The notes under the pieces: generated by a model
Told to the model about the DNA's origin: nothing
Database searches by the model: none
Seen by the model: the letters and a program-made list of their open reading frames with translations, nothing else
Part shown: positions 30,583 through 39,027 of the stretch, in pieces
Layout of the letters: the number at the start of each line of letters is the position of its first letter
How positions within the stretch are numbered: the first letter of the stretch is position 1
Assembly (NCBI GenBank): GCA_900540955.1
Contig: UQIF01000001.1
Span: 248,001-312,000, forward strand
DNA: 64,000 nt
Source of the DNA: an uncultured Olsenella sp.
Lineage (GTDB): Bacteria; Actinomycetota; Coriobacteriia; Coriobacteriales; Atopobiaceae
Reading direction: 5' to 3'
Made by a program: the position numbers and the translations under genes

Positions 30583-31713
30583 GTGTATCTTTCCACCCAA
30601 GATGAGCTCGAGGCCTTCTGCGAGAACGCCTCTAAATGCCGTGTCATCGCCGTCGACACCGAGTTTCTCCGCGAGAAGACCTATTACCCCCGCCTTTGCC
30701 TTATCCAGGTCAATGCCGGCGGAACTATCGTCGCCATCGACCCCATAGCCATAAAGGACCTCGCTCCGCTTGCGTCCATCTTCGAGGATCCCGACGTCGT
30801 CAAGGTCTTCCACGCCTGCTCGCAGGACCTGGAAGTTATCTACGACGGTATGGGCTGCATCTGTCGCAACGTCTTCGACACCCAGATCGCCGCCGCTTTC
30901 CTTGGCCTGCGTCAGCAGATTGGCTATGGACCCCTTGTTGACTCTTTCTGCGGCGTCCAGCTTGCGAAGGCCGAGGCGCTGACCGATTGGTCGCAGCGGC
31001 CCCTTGATCCTGAGCAGCTCGTTTACGCCGAGGACGACGTGCGTTACCTGCTTGATATTTACGAGACCATGGTCAACCGCCTCATCGAGGCCAACCGCCT
31101 TTCCTGGGTCATGCCCGAGATGGAGGAGGTTTCTGACCCATCGCGCATCCGCAAGGATTTCCGCGACTCGTACCTGCGCCTGAAGCGCGCGAGCACGCTC
31201 ACAAGGCGTCAGCTCGCCATTGCGCAGGAGGTTTGTTCCTGGAGGGAAGAGACCGCAGCGGGACGGGACATTCCCCGAAAATGGCTCATGTCTGATGAGG
31301 TAATCGTCGAGATCTGTCACCGTACGCCGACCTCGCTTCCGCGCCTGCGCCGCATCCGAGGTCTTGACAAGCTCTCGGAGCAAGACGCACGCGGGGTCGT
31401 GGCGGCTGTTCAGCGAGGAATTGACCGCCCTTCTTCTGACTGCCCTGCTGCCATCAAGCGCCTCAAGCCTTCGCCCGACAAGGACGGGGCGCTCGACCTC
31501 ATGAGCGCCGTGGTTCGCGTCGTCGCCGACAAAACCGGCATCGCCCCGCAGGTCATCGCGAATAAAGACGACCTCAACGATCTTCTTTGCGGGTCGAAGA
31601 CCGCCAAACTGTGTCGTGGTTGGAGGCATGAGGTTGCGGGCAGGCAGCTCGAGCTGCTCTTGTCCGGACAGCTCGGGCTCACTATCAAGGACGGAAGGAT
31701 TGAGATCCTATAA
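30583..31713 (+). CDS. rnd: ribonuclease D
   Basis: 3'-5' exoribonuclease of the DEDDy family that trims tRNA and other stable RNA. Motifs: AVDTEFLRE (Asp, Glu), HACSQDLEVI (Asp) and YAEDDVRYLLDIY (Tyr, Asp), then HRDC-like domains (RRQLAIAQEVCSWREE, then a second near the C-terminus). I chose the GTG at 30583 because the family begins just there (YLSTQDELEAF). The frame is open from an ATG at 30457, with in-frame ATGs at 30511 and 30514, so up to 42 extra residues are possible. No strong RBS decides the start. Confidence 0.85.
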   Translation: MYLSTQDELEAFCENASKCRVIAVDTEFLREKTYYPRLCLIQVNAGGTIVAIDPIAIKDLAPLASIFEDPDVVKVFHACSQDLEVIYDGMGCICRNVFDTQIAAAFLGLRQQIGYGPLVDSFCGVQLAKAEALTDWSQRPLDPEQLVYAEDDVRYLLDIYETMVNRLIEANRLSWVMPEMEEVSDPSRIRKDFRDSYLRLKRASTLTRRQLAIAQEVCSWREETAAGRDIPRKWLMSDEVIVEICHRTPTSLPRLRRIRGLDKLSEQDARGVVAAVQRGIDRPSSDCPAAIKRLKPSPDKDGALDLMSAVVRVVADKTGIAPQVIANKDDLNDLLCGSKTAKLCRGWRHEVAGRQLELLLSGQLGLTIKDGRIEIL

Positions 31714-31771
31714 CCGCGATGGCGCGAGGCTCCTTGAGTTGTTGTCCCATCCTTGTCCTAGAATGACCCGA

Positions 31772-31802
31772 CTTTGTTGAGGGGTATATAAGTCCAACAA
31801 AG
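31772..31802 (+). promoter_or_regulatory. inverted repeat upstream of the membrane metalloprotease gene
   Basis: CTTTGTTG (31772-31779) and CAACAAAG (31795-31802) form a perfect 8-bp inverted repeat around TATATAA. A TAGAAT element lies just upstream. Either an operator or a leader hairpin. Confidence 0.4.
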
Positions 31803-31822
31803 CGATTCGATTGGAGGCTCGC

Positions 31823-32536
31823 ATGCCATACGGTTACTACAGCTATGGTTACGGCGCAGGCTTGAACTCGTCGTACATACTTCTGGTGCTCGTCTCACTT
31901 GCCCTGGGCCTTGCCACGCAGGCGTACATCAAAAGGACGTACCGCAAATGGTCGAATGTCCGGGCGTCGCTTCCCGGCTCGGGCGCAGAGGTCGCCCGCA
32001 GGATGCTCGATGAGGGCGGCGCCTCGAGCATCGGCATCGATCGCATTGCGGGCGAGCTCACCGACAACTTCAATCCTTCTGACGGTCGTCTTCACCTTTC
32101 CTCCGCGAACTTTTCCGGGGCTTCCGTGGCGTCTGTCGCCGTCGCATGCCACGAGGCTGGCCATGCGGTCCAGGCGCAGAAGGGCTTCTCGATGTACCGG
32201 TTGCGCAGCTCGCTTGTGCCGGTCGTCAGCTTCGCCTCGAACGCTTGGATGGCCGTGCTCATGATCGGCGTCTTTATGAACGCCATGGGCCTCGTTAAGG
32301 TCGCCATCTTCCTCTTTGCCGCCACCGTCGTGTTCTCCCTGGTCACTTTGCCGGTCGAAATCGACGCGTCTCGCCGCGCGGTGGAATACCTTGGAAAGTA
32401 CGGGTCCGGGCTCGATCAGAAGGGCGCGCGACAGGTCCTCACTGCCGCCGCCCTCACTTACGTGGCGGCTGCGCTCGTCTCCATCCTTCAGCTCGTGTAC
32501 CTGCTCGGCCAGTACGGCGATAGAGATCGGGGCTAG
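31823..32536 (+). CDS. membrane zinc metallopeptidase (YugP/Zn_peptidase_2-like)
   Basis: A 237-residue integral membrane protein. It has a Tyr/Gly-rich N-terminus (PYGYYSYGYGAG), a TM helix near 20-40, then the zinc motif AVACHEAGHAVQ (HExxH form: HEAGH) near 112 and three further TM helices. Typical of the neutral zinc metallopeptidase family, thought to act on membrane proteins; substrate unknown. ATG at 31823 with TTGGAGG upstream. Only four bases separate it from xseA, so they share an mRNA. Confidence 0.85.
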   Translation: MPYGYYSYGYGAGLNSSYILLVLVSLALGLATQAYIKRTYRKWSNVRASLPGSGAEVARRMLDEGGASSIGIDRIAGELTDNFNPSDGRLHLSSANFSGASVASVAVACHEAGHAVQAQKGFSMYRLRSSLVPVVSFASNAWMAVLMIGVFMNAMGLVKVAIFLFAATVVFSLVTLPVEIDASRRAVEYLGKYGSGLDQKGARQVLTAAALTYVAAALVSILQLVYLLGQYGDRDRG

Positions 32537-32540
32537 CACC

Positions 32541-33881
32541 ATGGCGAGAGCTGGAGAGGAAGTCCTTTCCGTATCGGAGGCGGTGGGGCTCGCGAAGGGC
32601 AACGTATCGGCTTGGCCGTCACTCGCGGTTACGGGCGAGGTCTCCGGCTTCCGCGGGCCTAATGCGCGAAGTGGACACTGTTATTTCGAGGTCAAGGACG
32701 ACGGCGCCTCGATGAGCGTCATCGCATGGCGAGGCGTATACGCCCATGCCGGATTTGAGCTCAAGGATGGTCTGCAGATCCAGCTCACCGGTAAGTTCGA
32801 TATCTACAAGGCATCCGGACGCCTGTCGTTTGTCGCCAGCAACATGTCCGTTGCCGGCGAGGGTGTCCTCAGGCAACAGGTCGCCGAGCTTGCCCGCAGG
32901 CTCGAGCGCGAAGGGCTCATGGATCCTTCGCGCAAGCGTCGAATCCCTGCGTTCTGTTCCAGGATTTGTGTTTGCACATCGCTTTCCGGCTCGGTGATCG
33001 AGGACGTCAAGCGTACACTTGCACGAAGAAACCCGCTGGTTCTCATTGATGTCGTCGGATGCAGCGTTCAGGGCGCGGAGGCCCCTGCGACTATCGTCCG
33101 CGCGCTTCATGTCGCCGCCGCCTCAAGGCCCGACGCCGTTCTTCTCGTCCGAGGCGGGGGCTCGTTCGAGGACCTCATGTGCTTCAACGACGAGTCGGTT
33201 GCTCGCGCCGTTGCCGAGTGTCCCGTTCCCGTTGTGACCGGCATTGGGCACGAGCCGGATACCTCAATTGCGGATATGGTGGCCGACCGCAGGTGCTCTA
33301 CCCCTACCGCGGCGGCGGAGTCCGTAGCCCCTGCCATAGATGATGTTGAGCGTCAGATGATCCAGCGCCAGGTTAGGCTCGGAAACGCCATGCGCTCCAT
33401 GCTCGAGCGCGAGTCCGCGGGCATCGATTCGGCGGGTAAGCTCGCAGCCTCGGCTATGGCCGCAAGGCTTATGCGCGAGGCGGCCGGTCTTGAGGCGCTC
33501 GGCTCCAGGCCTTGTCTCGTTGACCCTGCTTCCGGCATCCATGCTCGTCTGGCTGAGCTCGAGCAGACTTCCGAAAGGCTTCACGGCTCGCTGCCTCGCT
33601 CGCTGCGCCATTGCCGCGACATGCTCGACCGCGACGCCCAGCGCCTTTCCGGCATAGCTCCGAGGCTTCTCCGCGGTCCCGATTCCGAGCTTGCCAGGTT
33701 CGCCGCCTCGCTCGATGCGCTCTCCCCGTTGAAGGTCTTGGGGCGTGGCTATTCGATAGCGCGCGACGAATACGGCCATGTCGTCAAGGACGCGTCTTCC
33801 CTTCGTCCGGGAGACTTGCTCAGCGTGCAGCTCGGCAGCGGTCGCGTTGACGCGAAGGTTACTTCCGTCGATTGCGATTAA
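32541..33881 (+). CDS. xseA: exodeoxyribonuclease VII large subunit
   Basis: Large subunit of the ssDNA exonuclease. It is 446 residues. The N-terminal OB-fold (LAVTGEVSGFRGPNARSGHCYFEVKD), catalytic core with LVRGGGSFEDLMCFNDE and GIGHEPDTSIADMVADRRCSTPTAAAE, and a C-terminal coiled coil that binds XseB are all present. The conserved tail RGYSIARDEYGHVVKDASSLRPGD completes it. The ATG at 32541 was used. The frame is open further upstream but overlaps the metalloprotease in another frame. Confidence 0.95.
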   Translation: MARAGEEVLSVSEAVGLAKGNVSAWPSLAVTGEVSGFRGPNARSGHCYFEVKDDGASMSVIAWRGVYAHAGFELKDGLQIQLTGKFDIYKASGRLSFVASNMSVAGEGVLRQQVAELARRLEREGLMDPSRKRRIPAFCSRICVCTSLSGSVIEDVKRTLARRNPLVLIDVVGCSVQGAEAPATIVRALHVAAASRPDAVLLVRGGGSFEDLMCFNDESVARAVAECPVPVVTGIGHEPDTSIADMVADRRCSTPTAAAESVAPAIDDVERQMIQRQVRLGNAMRSMLERESAGIDSAGKLAASAMAARLMREAAGLEALGSRPCLVDPASGIHARLAELEQTSERLHGSLPRSLRHCRDMLDRDAQRLSGIAPRLLRGPDSELARFAASLDALSPLKVLGRGYSIARDEYGHVVKDASSLRPGDLLSVQLGSGRVDAKVTSVDCD

Positions 33882-33922
33882 GATCATATAAACGCGCGTA
33901 GGCGCGTAGAAAGGGGGCCGCA

Positions 33923-34186
33923 GTGGCCGATAAGAATATCGATGAGATGACCTTTAAGGAGGCCTCGATCGAGCTTGAGCAGATCGTTCGCTCGCTTGAG
34001 GCCGGCGATCTCGAGCTCGAGGAGTCGCTCGAGCGCTACGCCAGGGGAGTGGAGCTTCTTCGCAGCCTTCGCGCGCGCTTAAACGATGCCGAGCAGAAGG
34101 TTCGGGTGCTGCTCGACGCGACCAGCGAGAGCGCTCCCGTGACCGATACCGTCTCTGCACCTTCCACCGCGTTCATCAACGAGTAG
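33923..34186 (+). CDS. xseB: exodeoxyribonuclease VII small subunit
   Basis: Small subunit that coats the XseA coiled coil. The 87 residues include the hallmark DEMTFKEASIELEQIVRSLE, then GDLELEESLERYARGVELL. GTG start at 33923 preceded by AAAGGGGG. Follows xseA by 41 bases. Confidence 0.94.
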   Translation: MADKNIDEMTFKEASIELEQIVRSLEAGDLELEESLERYARGVELLRSLRARLNDAEQKVRVLLDATSESAPVTDTVSAPSTAFINE

Positions 34187-34218
34187 CGCATCTCGTTTAC
34201 AGCACTAAGGAGAAGACC

Positions 34219-34569
34219 ATGTCCGACTGCATCTTCTGCAAGATCGCAAACGGCGAGATCCCGAGCGATTTCCTGTTTGAGGACGAAAACGTTGTCGCAT
34301 TCAAGGACCTTAATCCGCAGGCCCCAGTTCACGTGCTCGTTGTTCCAAAGAGGCATTATTCGAACATCGTCGACGGCGTTCCTGCGGGAACGCTCAAGTC
34401 AATGACCGACGCCGCTAAGGCGGTTGCGAAGAAGACTGGAATCTCCGAGAGCGGCTTCCGTTGCATCATGAACACCGGGGCAGATGCCGGCCAGACCGTG
34501 ATGCATCTGCACATGCATGTGCTCGGCGGCGTCAAGCTTGGCGAGGGCCTTCTTCCGGAGGGGGAGTAA
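34219..34569 (+). CDS. HIT family nucleotide hydrolase (HinT-like)
   Basis: A 116-residue histidine-triad protein. DCIFCKIANGEIPSDFLFEDE opens it, and the triad HLHMHVLGG near residue 97 completes the active site. Usually hydrolyses AMP-linked phosphoramidates. RBS AAGGAGAAG. Downstream of xseB and 3 bases upstream of the Cys-motif gene, so probably one operon. Confidence 0.92.
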   Translation: MSDCIFCKIANGEIPSDFLFEDENVVAFKDLNPQAPVHVLVVPKRHYSNIVDGVPAGTLKSMTDAAKAVAKKTGISESGFRCIMNTGADAGQTVMHLHMHVLGGVKLGEGLLPEGE

Positions 34570-34572
34570 ACG

Positions 34573-34983
34573 ATGGAGTCACGCATCTCTGACTGCGCCG
34601 CGCTGCACAATAAGGGCTTTAACTGCGCTCAGGCGGTAGCCTGTGCCTACGCCGACCTGGTTGATGTCGACAAACAGGTTCTCTTCGCCGCGACCGAGGG
34701 GCTTGGCCTCGGCATGGGCGGCATGGAGGGCACCTGCGGAGCCTTGAGCGGCGCCTGCATCATCTGCGGGCTTGCTAAATCCGGCGCGGACCTCGAGCGA
34801 CCCACGACCAAGAAAGACACGTACAAGGTTTCTCGCGAGATCGTCGCGCGTTTTTCCGAGGCGTCCGGCGCTACTCGGTGCCGTGACCTCAAGGGCGTCG
34901 GCACGGGCGAGGTCTTGTGCAGCTGTCCCAAGTGCATCGAGAACGCCGCCCGTATCCTTGAAGAGGTCGTGTTCGCTGATTAA
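34573..34983 (+). CDS. C_GCAxxG_C_C family redox-type protein
   Basis: A 136-residue protein with the family pattern: FNCAQAV near residue 18, GMGGMEGTCGALSGA near 50 and CSCPKC near 120. The invariant cysteines and glycines suggest a redox or metal-binding role, often near oxidoreductases, but no activity is established. Starts three bases after the HIT gene stop. Confidence 0.85.
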   Translation: MESRISDCAALHNKGFNCAQAVACAYADLVDVDKQVLFAATEGLGLGMGGMEGTCGALSGACIICGLAKSGADLERPTTKKDTYKVSREIVARFSEASGATRCRDLKGVGTGEVLCSCPKCIENAARILEEVVFAD

Positions 34984-35083
34984 AGGTTTGTTTAGCCCCT
35001 ATGTTTAGGTTGTTTCGTTCTATCATACAAGCGTTTGACCTAATTCAATTGCGGGCTTAGGTCGCCCGCGCGAGAGGAGATCA

Positions 35084-36253
35084 ATGAACGTCCTGGTCAT
35101 CAATGCCGGCAGCTCTTCGCTGAAGTACCAGCTGCTCGACGTCGACACCCGCGAGGTCTACGCCAAGGGCAACTGCGAGCGCATTGGCATCGAGGGTTCC
35201 TTCATCGGCCACGAGGAGATGGGCGGCGAAAAGCAGAAGCTCGAGGTCGAGCTTCCTGACCACAAGACTGCCGTCAAGCATGTCTTCGATATTCTGAAGG
35301 CCGTGGACAAGCCCATCGACGGTATTGGTCACCGTATCGTTCAGGGCGGTTGGTACTTCCCCGAGTCCGCCGTCGTCGACGACGAGGTCCTTGCCAAGGT
35401 CCGTGAGGTCGCGCCGCTCGCTCCGCTGCACAACTACGCCGAGGCCGACGTCGTCGAGATCTGCCGCGACATGTTCCCGGAGATCGGCAACGTTATCGTT
35501 CCCGACACCGCTTTCCACTACAACATGCCTGAGCATGCCTGGCGGTATGCCCTGCCCCGCGACGTGGTCGAGAAGCTCCATGTCCGCAAGTACGGCGCTC
35601 ACGGCACTTCTCACCGCTTCATCTGGCGCGCCACCAGTGAGTTCCTCGGCGGCGATGTCCACAAGCTCGTGAGCCTTCACCTCGGCTCCGGCGCCTCCCT
35701 GTGCGCCATCGAGGATGGTAAGTGCATGGACACCACCATGGGCCTGACCCCGCTCGACGGCCTTATCATGGGCACGCGCTGCGGCACTCTCGATCCGGCC
35801 ACCGTGTTCTTCCTTTCTCGTGAGGGTGGCTACTCGATCGATGAGATCGACACCATGATGAACAAACAGTCCGGCATGCTCGCGGTTTCCGGCGTCTCTT
35901 CCGACTCCCGTGACATCCAGGCAGGTGCCGAGAACGGCGATGAGAACTGCAAGATGGCTCTCGAGATGTTCTATTACCGCACTGCGCAGCTGACCTCCGA
36001 GATGGTCTGCTCCATGGAAGGTGTCGACACCATGGTCTTCACCGCTGGTATCGGCGAGAACTCCGCGGAGATGCGCCAGGGCGTCGCCGATCGTCTTGCT
36101 TGGCTTGGCGTCCAGATCGATCCCGAGCTTAACGCTACCCGCTCCGGCGATCCTCGCGTCATCTCTACTCCCGACTCCAAGATTCGCGTCCTCGTGGTCC
36201 CCACTAACGAGGAGTACATGATTGCCCTCGACGTTGCCGAGCTCCTCGGTTAA
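35084..36253 (+). CDS. ackA: acetate kinase, with divergent active-site motifs
   Basis: Interconverts acetyl phosphate + ADP and acetate + ATP, the ATP-yielding step after Pta. The 389-residue protein keeps NAGSSSLKYQL, DTAFHYNMP, HGTSHRF, DTTMGLTPL, FTAGIGENS and TNEE. Several normally conserved positions differ: GHRIVQGG instead of GHRVVHGG, LGSGAS instead of LGNGAS, GTRCGTLDP instead of GTRSGDIDP, and KYGAHG instead of RYGFHG. The fold assignment is secure, but nucleotide or phosphate-donor preference may differ. A GCGGGC/GCCCGC hairpin (35051-35069) lies in the leader. pta is 24 kb away on the other strand. Confidence 0.93.
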   Translation: MNVLVINAGSSSLKYQLLDVDTREVYAKGNCERIGIEGSFIGHEEMGGEKQKLEVELPDHKTAVKHVFDILKAVDKPIDGIGHRIVQGGWYFPESAVVDDEVLAKVREVAPLAPLHNYAEADVVEICRDMFPEIGNVIVPDTAFHYNMPEHAWRYALPRDVVEKLHVRKYGAHGTSHRFIWRATSEFLGGDVHKLVSLHLGSGASLCAIEDGKCMDTTMGLTPLDGLIMGTRCGTLDPATVFFLSREGGYSIDEIDTMMNKQSGMLAVSGVSSDSRDIQAGAENGDENCKMALEMFYYRTAQLTSEMVCSMEGVDTMVFTAGIGENSAEMRQGVADRLAWLGVQIDPELNATRSGDPRVISTPDSKIRVLVVPTNEEYMIALDVAELLG

Positions 36254-36280
36254 TTTGGGTCGCCCCTCAATAGAATGCTC

Positions 36281-36317
36281 GCGCCCCGTCAGCTACATCT
36301 GACGGGGCGCATTTTTT
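36281..36317 (+). terminator. terminator after ackA
   Basis: Twelve-bp stem GCGCCCCGTCAG (36281-36292) with CTGACGGGGCGC (36299-36310), loop CTACAT, then ATTTTTT. Very strong. Confidence 0.94.
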
Positions 36318-36437
36318 GTTACGACTGTTAAACACCCCTCACGGGTAGGAATTAAGGATGCTGCTGTGTGGGTATAGTGAATCTAATGCTTCGACCCAAA
36401 GAGGCAAGCTCAGTAGTAATTCAAGGGAGGAACTCCA

Positions 36438-37406
36438 ATGAAGAAGTTTATGCTCGACCGTCGCCAGGCCATTAGCCTCGGCTTTACCGCTGCGGCATCT
36501 CTTGGTCTCACTGCCTGCTCCGACGGTCCCTCCGAGCCCGCCGCCGACACCAAGGGCGATAACACCGCGGCTGTAAACACCGATATCGATAAGGACGCCT
36601 TTGACAAGCTCGTCGCCACCGTCGAGCAAGCGGACGATGCCACTATCCAGGCTAACTCCTGGGCCAAGGCCATCAAGGACGCAGGCACCTTCCGCCTCGG
36701 CGCCACGCGCACCTCTGTCCTCTTCTCGCAGCTTGATGAGACCACGGGTAAGGTCTACGGCTTCGACGCCGCCATCTATCTCTCGCTCATTCGCTACATT
36801 CTCGGAGACGAGAACAAATACGATTACACGCAGATGACCTCCGATACGCGTGAGTCCGTTCTCCAGAACGATAACGTTGACGCTGTCTTCGCCACCTATA
36901 CCATCAACGATAAGCGCAAGGCGCTGGTTTCCTTTGCTGGTCCGTATTTCGTCGCGCACCAGGGCGTGCTCGTCGCCGCCGACAACTCCGACATTAACTC
37001 CATCGATGACCTTAAGGGTAAGAAGGTCGCCGTCCAGTCCGGCTCCACCGGCCCGCAGATCGTCGAGGAGTACGCGCCTGAGGCCGAGGTCCAGGAGTTT
37101 TCCAAGGATGACGAGTGCCGCGCCGCGCTTGAGCAGGGCCGTGTAGACGCCTATGTCGTCGACAACACGCTGCACATGGGCAACATCGTGAAGAACCCCG
37201 GCAAGTATCGCCTCGCCGTCGACTCCTTCGGGCCCGAGGACAAGTACGGCATCGGCCTCAAGCTTGGCTCCGACGGCGTCGATTTCGTCAATGACTTCCT
37301 CAAGAAGTTCGAGGACGATGGTAAATGGGCAGAGTTCTACAAGATTTGCATCGCTGATCGTACCGGCGCCACCGCCGAGACCGAGGCTCCCGTCCTCGGC
37401 GCCTAA
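36438..37406 (+). CDS. polar amino-acid ABC transporter substrate-binding lipoprotein
   Basis: Extracytoplasmic receptor of the SBP_bac_3 family. It is 322 residues. A signal with RRQAISLGFTAAASLGLTAC ends at lipobox LTAC (Cys27); the twin Arg suggests possible Tat export. Binding domains: FRLGATRTSVLFSQLD, YGFDAAIYLSLIRYI, DLKGKKVAVQSGSTGPQI. Glutamine or glutamate specificity is likely from the partner permeases. Preceded by TATAGT (36373-36378) and GGGAGGA. Two hairpins follow and may make it more abundant than the permeases. Confidence 0.9.
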   Translation: MKKFMLDRRQAISLGFTAAASLGLTACSDGPSEPAADTKGDNTAAVNTDIDKDAFDKLVATVEQADDATIQANSWAKAIKDAGTFRLGATRTSVLFSQLDETTGKVYGFDAAIYLSLIRYILGDENKYDYTQMTSDTRESVLQNDNVDAVFATYTINDKRKALVSFAGPYFVAHQGVLVAADNSDINSIDDLKGKKVAVQSGSTGPQIVEEYAPEAEVQEFSKDDECRAALEQGRVDAYVVDNTLHMGNIVKNPGKYRLAVDSFGPEDKYGIGLKLGSDGVDFVNDFLKKFEDDGKWAEFYKICIADRTGATAETEAPVLGA

Positions 37407-37410
37407 TCCC

Positions 37411-37493
37411 AGCAAGCAGGATATTCGCAACTTAATGTCCTGCTTGCTTAGCTGCTTAAACGGGGCCTTCCGTAGCACGAGACGGAAGGCCCC
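37411..37493 (+). terminator. tandem hairpins between binding-protein and permease genes
   Basis: Hairpin A: AGCAAGCAGGA (37411-37421) with TCCTGCTTGCT (37438-37448). Hairpin B: GGGGCCTTCCGT (37462-37473) with ACGGAAGGCCCC (37482-37493). Neither has a U-tract, so partial termination or protection of the upstream mRNA is likely. Confidence 0.6.
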
Positions 37494-37513
37494 CATGTTT
37501 GCAAGGAGGATCG

Positions 37514-38173
37514 ATGGGGCTCTCTGAGCTACTTTCCGCATATGGGCCCAATTATCTCACGGCCCTGCTCACCACGTGGCGCATCACTTTTATTTCATTC
37601 GCGCTCGTCATGGTGCTTTCAGTCTTGATAACGGTTCTTCGCGTGTGCCCGTTCAAGCCGCTTCGACTGTTCGGCGACTTCTACGTTCAGGTATTTCGCA
37701 ACATCCCCGGAGCCGTGCTTCTTCTTATCGTTGTGTATGCGCTTCCGCACCTGAAGCTTATTCTCGATTACGAGCCCAGTGTCGTGCTCTGCACGGTTCT
37801 TCTTGGCTCAGCTTTCGGATCCGAGAACTTCATGTCCGGTATCAACACGATCGGAGTAGGGCAGATTGAGGCGGCCCGTTCCATTGGCCTCTCATTCACG
37901 AAGATTCTTCGCCATGTTGTGATCCCCCAGGCGCTCCGTTCGACGGTCCTTCCTATGACTAACCTCTTTATTGCTGTCATGCTCACCACCGCCCTTGGTT
38001 CCCAGGTGCCAATGTCTCCGCAGGAGCTCACGGGCCTCGTCTCCTATATCAACACCCGTGAGTCCGCCGGCGTCGTTACCTTCGCCGTCTCCGCCTGCGG
38101 CTATATCGCCACCGCGCTTGTTGCCGGTTTCGTTGGTAACAAGATTGATCAGAAGGTCAGGGTGATGCGCTAA
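37514..38173 (+). CDS. amino-acid ABC transporter permease (HisM/GlnP family)
   Basis: A 219-residue inner-membrane permease with five or so TM helices. TTWRITFISFALVMVLS starts it, and the coupling motif is EAARSIGLSFTKILRHVVIPQALR. ATG at 37514 with AAGGAGG upstream. Stop overlaps the next permease start (TAATG). Pairs with the following permease as a heterodimer. Confidence 0.9.
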   Translation: MGLSELLSAYGPNYLTALLTTWRITFISFALVMVLSVLITVLRVCPFKPLRLFGDFYVQVFRNIPGAVLLLIVVYALPHLKLILDYEPSVVLCTVLLGSAFGSENFMSGINTIGVGQIEAARSIGLSFTKILRHVVIPQALRSTVLPMTNLFIAVMLTTALGSQVPMSPQELTGLVSYINTRESAGVVTFAVSACGYIATALVAGFVGNKIDQKVRVMR

Positions 38174-39003
38174 TGGCAAATGCTCAGCCTGCTTCCTCCA
38201 TGCGAGATGCCCTCTACGAGGCGCCGGGCCCGAAGACTCGCGTAAAGATGTTTATCGGAACATTTATTTCGGTCGTGGCGATTGCCGCCCTTCTTGCCTT
38301 CGTGGTCTATAGATTCTGGGTTACAGGGCAGCTGTCTTCCAGGTATTGGGAGCTCTTTAGCTGGCGGACCACTTGGATTTACCTCGGAAAGGGCTTGCTC
38401 GGCACGTTCCAGGTCGCGCTCACGGCAGGCCTTATCTCGCTTGTTCTCGGCATGCTGCTCATGTTGGGCAGGACCAGCCATTTTCGTTTGCTCTCCGCGA
38501 TCTGTGCGGTTGTCACGAACTTCTTCCGCGGTGTTCCTAGCTTGCTTTTCATCTATGGCTTCTTCTTTAACGTTCCTAGCCTCGGTTTAAAGATGGATTC
38601 GTTCTGGATGCTTACCATCCCGATTTCACTTGCAGCTTCAGGCGTTCTCGCCGAGGTGTTCCGCGCCGGCGTTAACGCTGTCCCGCGCGGCCAGACCGAA
38701 GCAGGCCTCTCTGTTGGCTTGACCCGCTGGAAGGTCAAGTCGAAGATAGTGCTTCCCCAGGCTATTCGCTTCGTCATCCCGTCTTTGATTAGCCAGCTCG
38801 TCGTCGTTGTCAAAGATACCGCCCTCGCCTACGTCGTCACGTTCCCTGACCTGATGCAAAACGCCCAGGTCCTGCGAACCAATTACGATGCGCTCGTCTC
38901 GACGTACCTCGTCGTCGCCGTGATTTATATCCTTATCAACTACCTGATCAACAAGGCGTCCGTGTATGTTTCGCACCGCATGGGCGTCAAGATCATTCGC
39001 TAG
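38173..39003 (+). CDS. amino-acid ABC transporter permease (GlnP/GltK family)
   Basis: A 276-residue permease, longer than its partner at the N-terminus (about 45 cytoplasmic residues before the first TM helix). The EAA-type loop reads TEAGLSVGLTRWKVKSKIVLPQAIRF. Overlaps the upstream permease by one base. The ATPase follows after 24 bases. Confidence 0.9.
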   Translation: MANAQPASSMRDALYEAPGPKTRVKMFIGTFISVVAIAALLAFVVYRFWVTGQLSSRYWELFSWRTTWIYLGKGLLGTFQVALTAGLISLVLGMLLMLGRTSHFRLLSAICAVVTNFFRGVPSLLFIYGFFFNVPSLGLKMDSFWMLTIPISLAASGVLAEVFRAGVNAVPRGQTEAGLSVGLTRWKVKSKIVLPQAIRFVIPSLISQLVVVVKDTALAYVVTFPDLMQNAQVLRTNYDALVSTYLVVAVIYILINYLINKASVYVSHRMGVKIIR

Positions 39004-39027
39004 GCTTCCCACTTGGATAGGAGAGAC

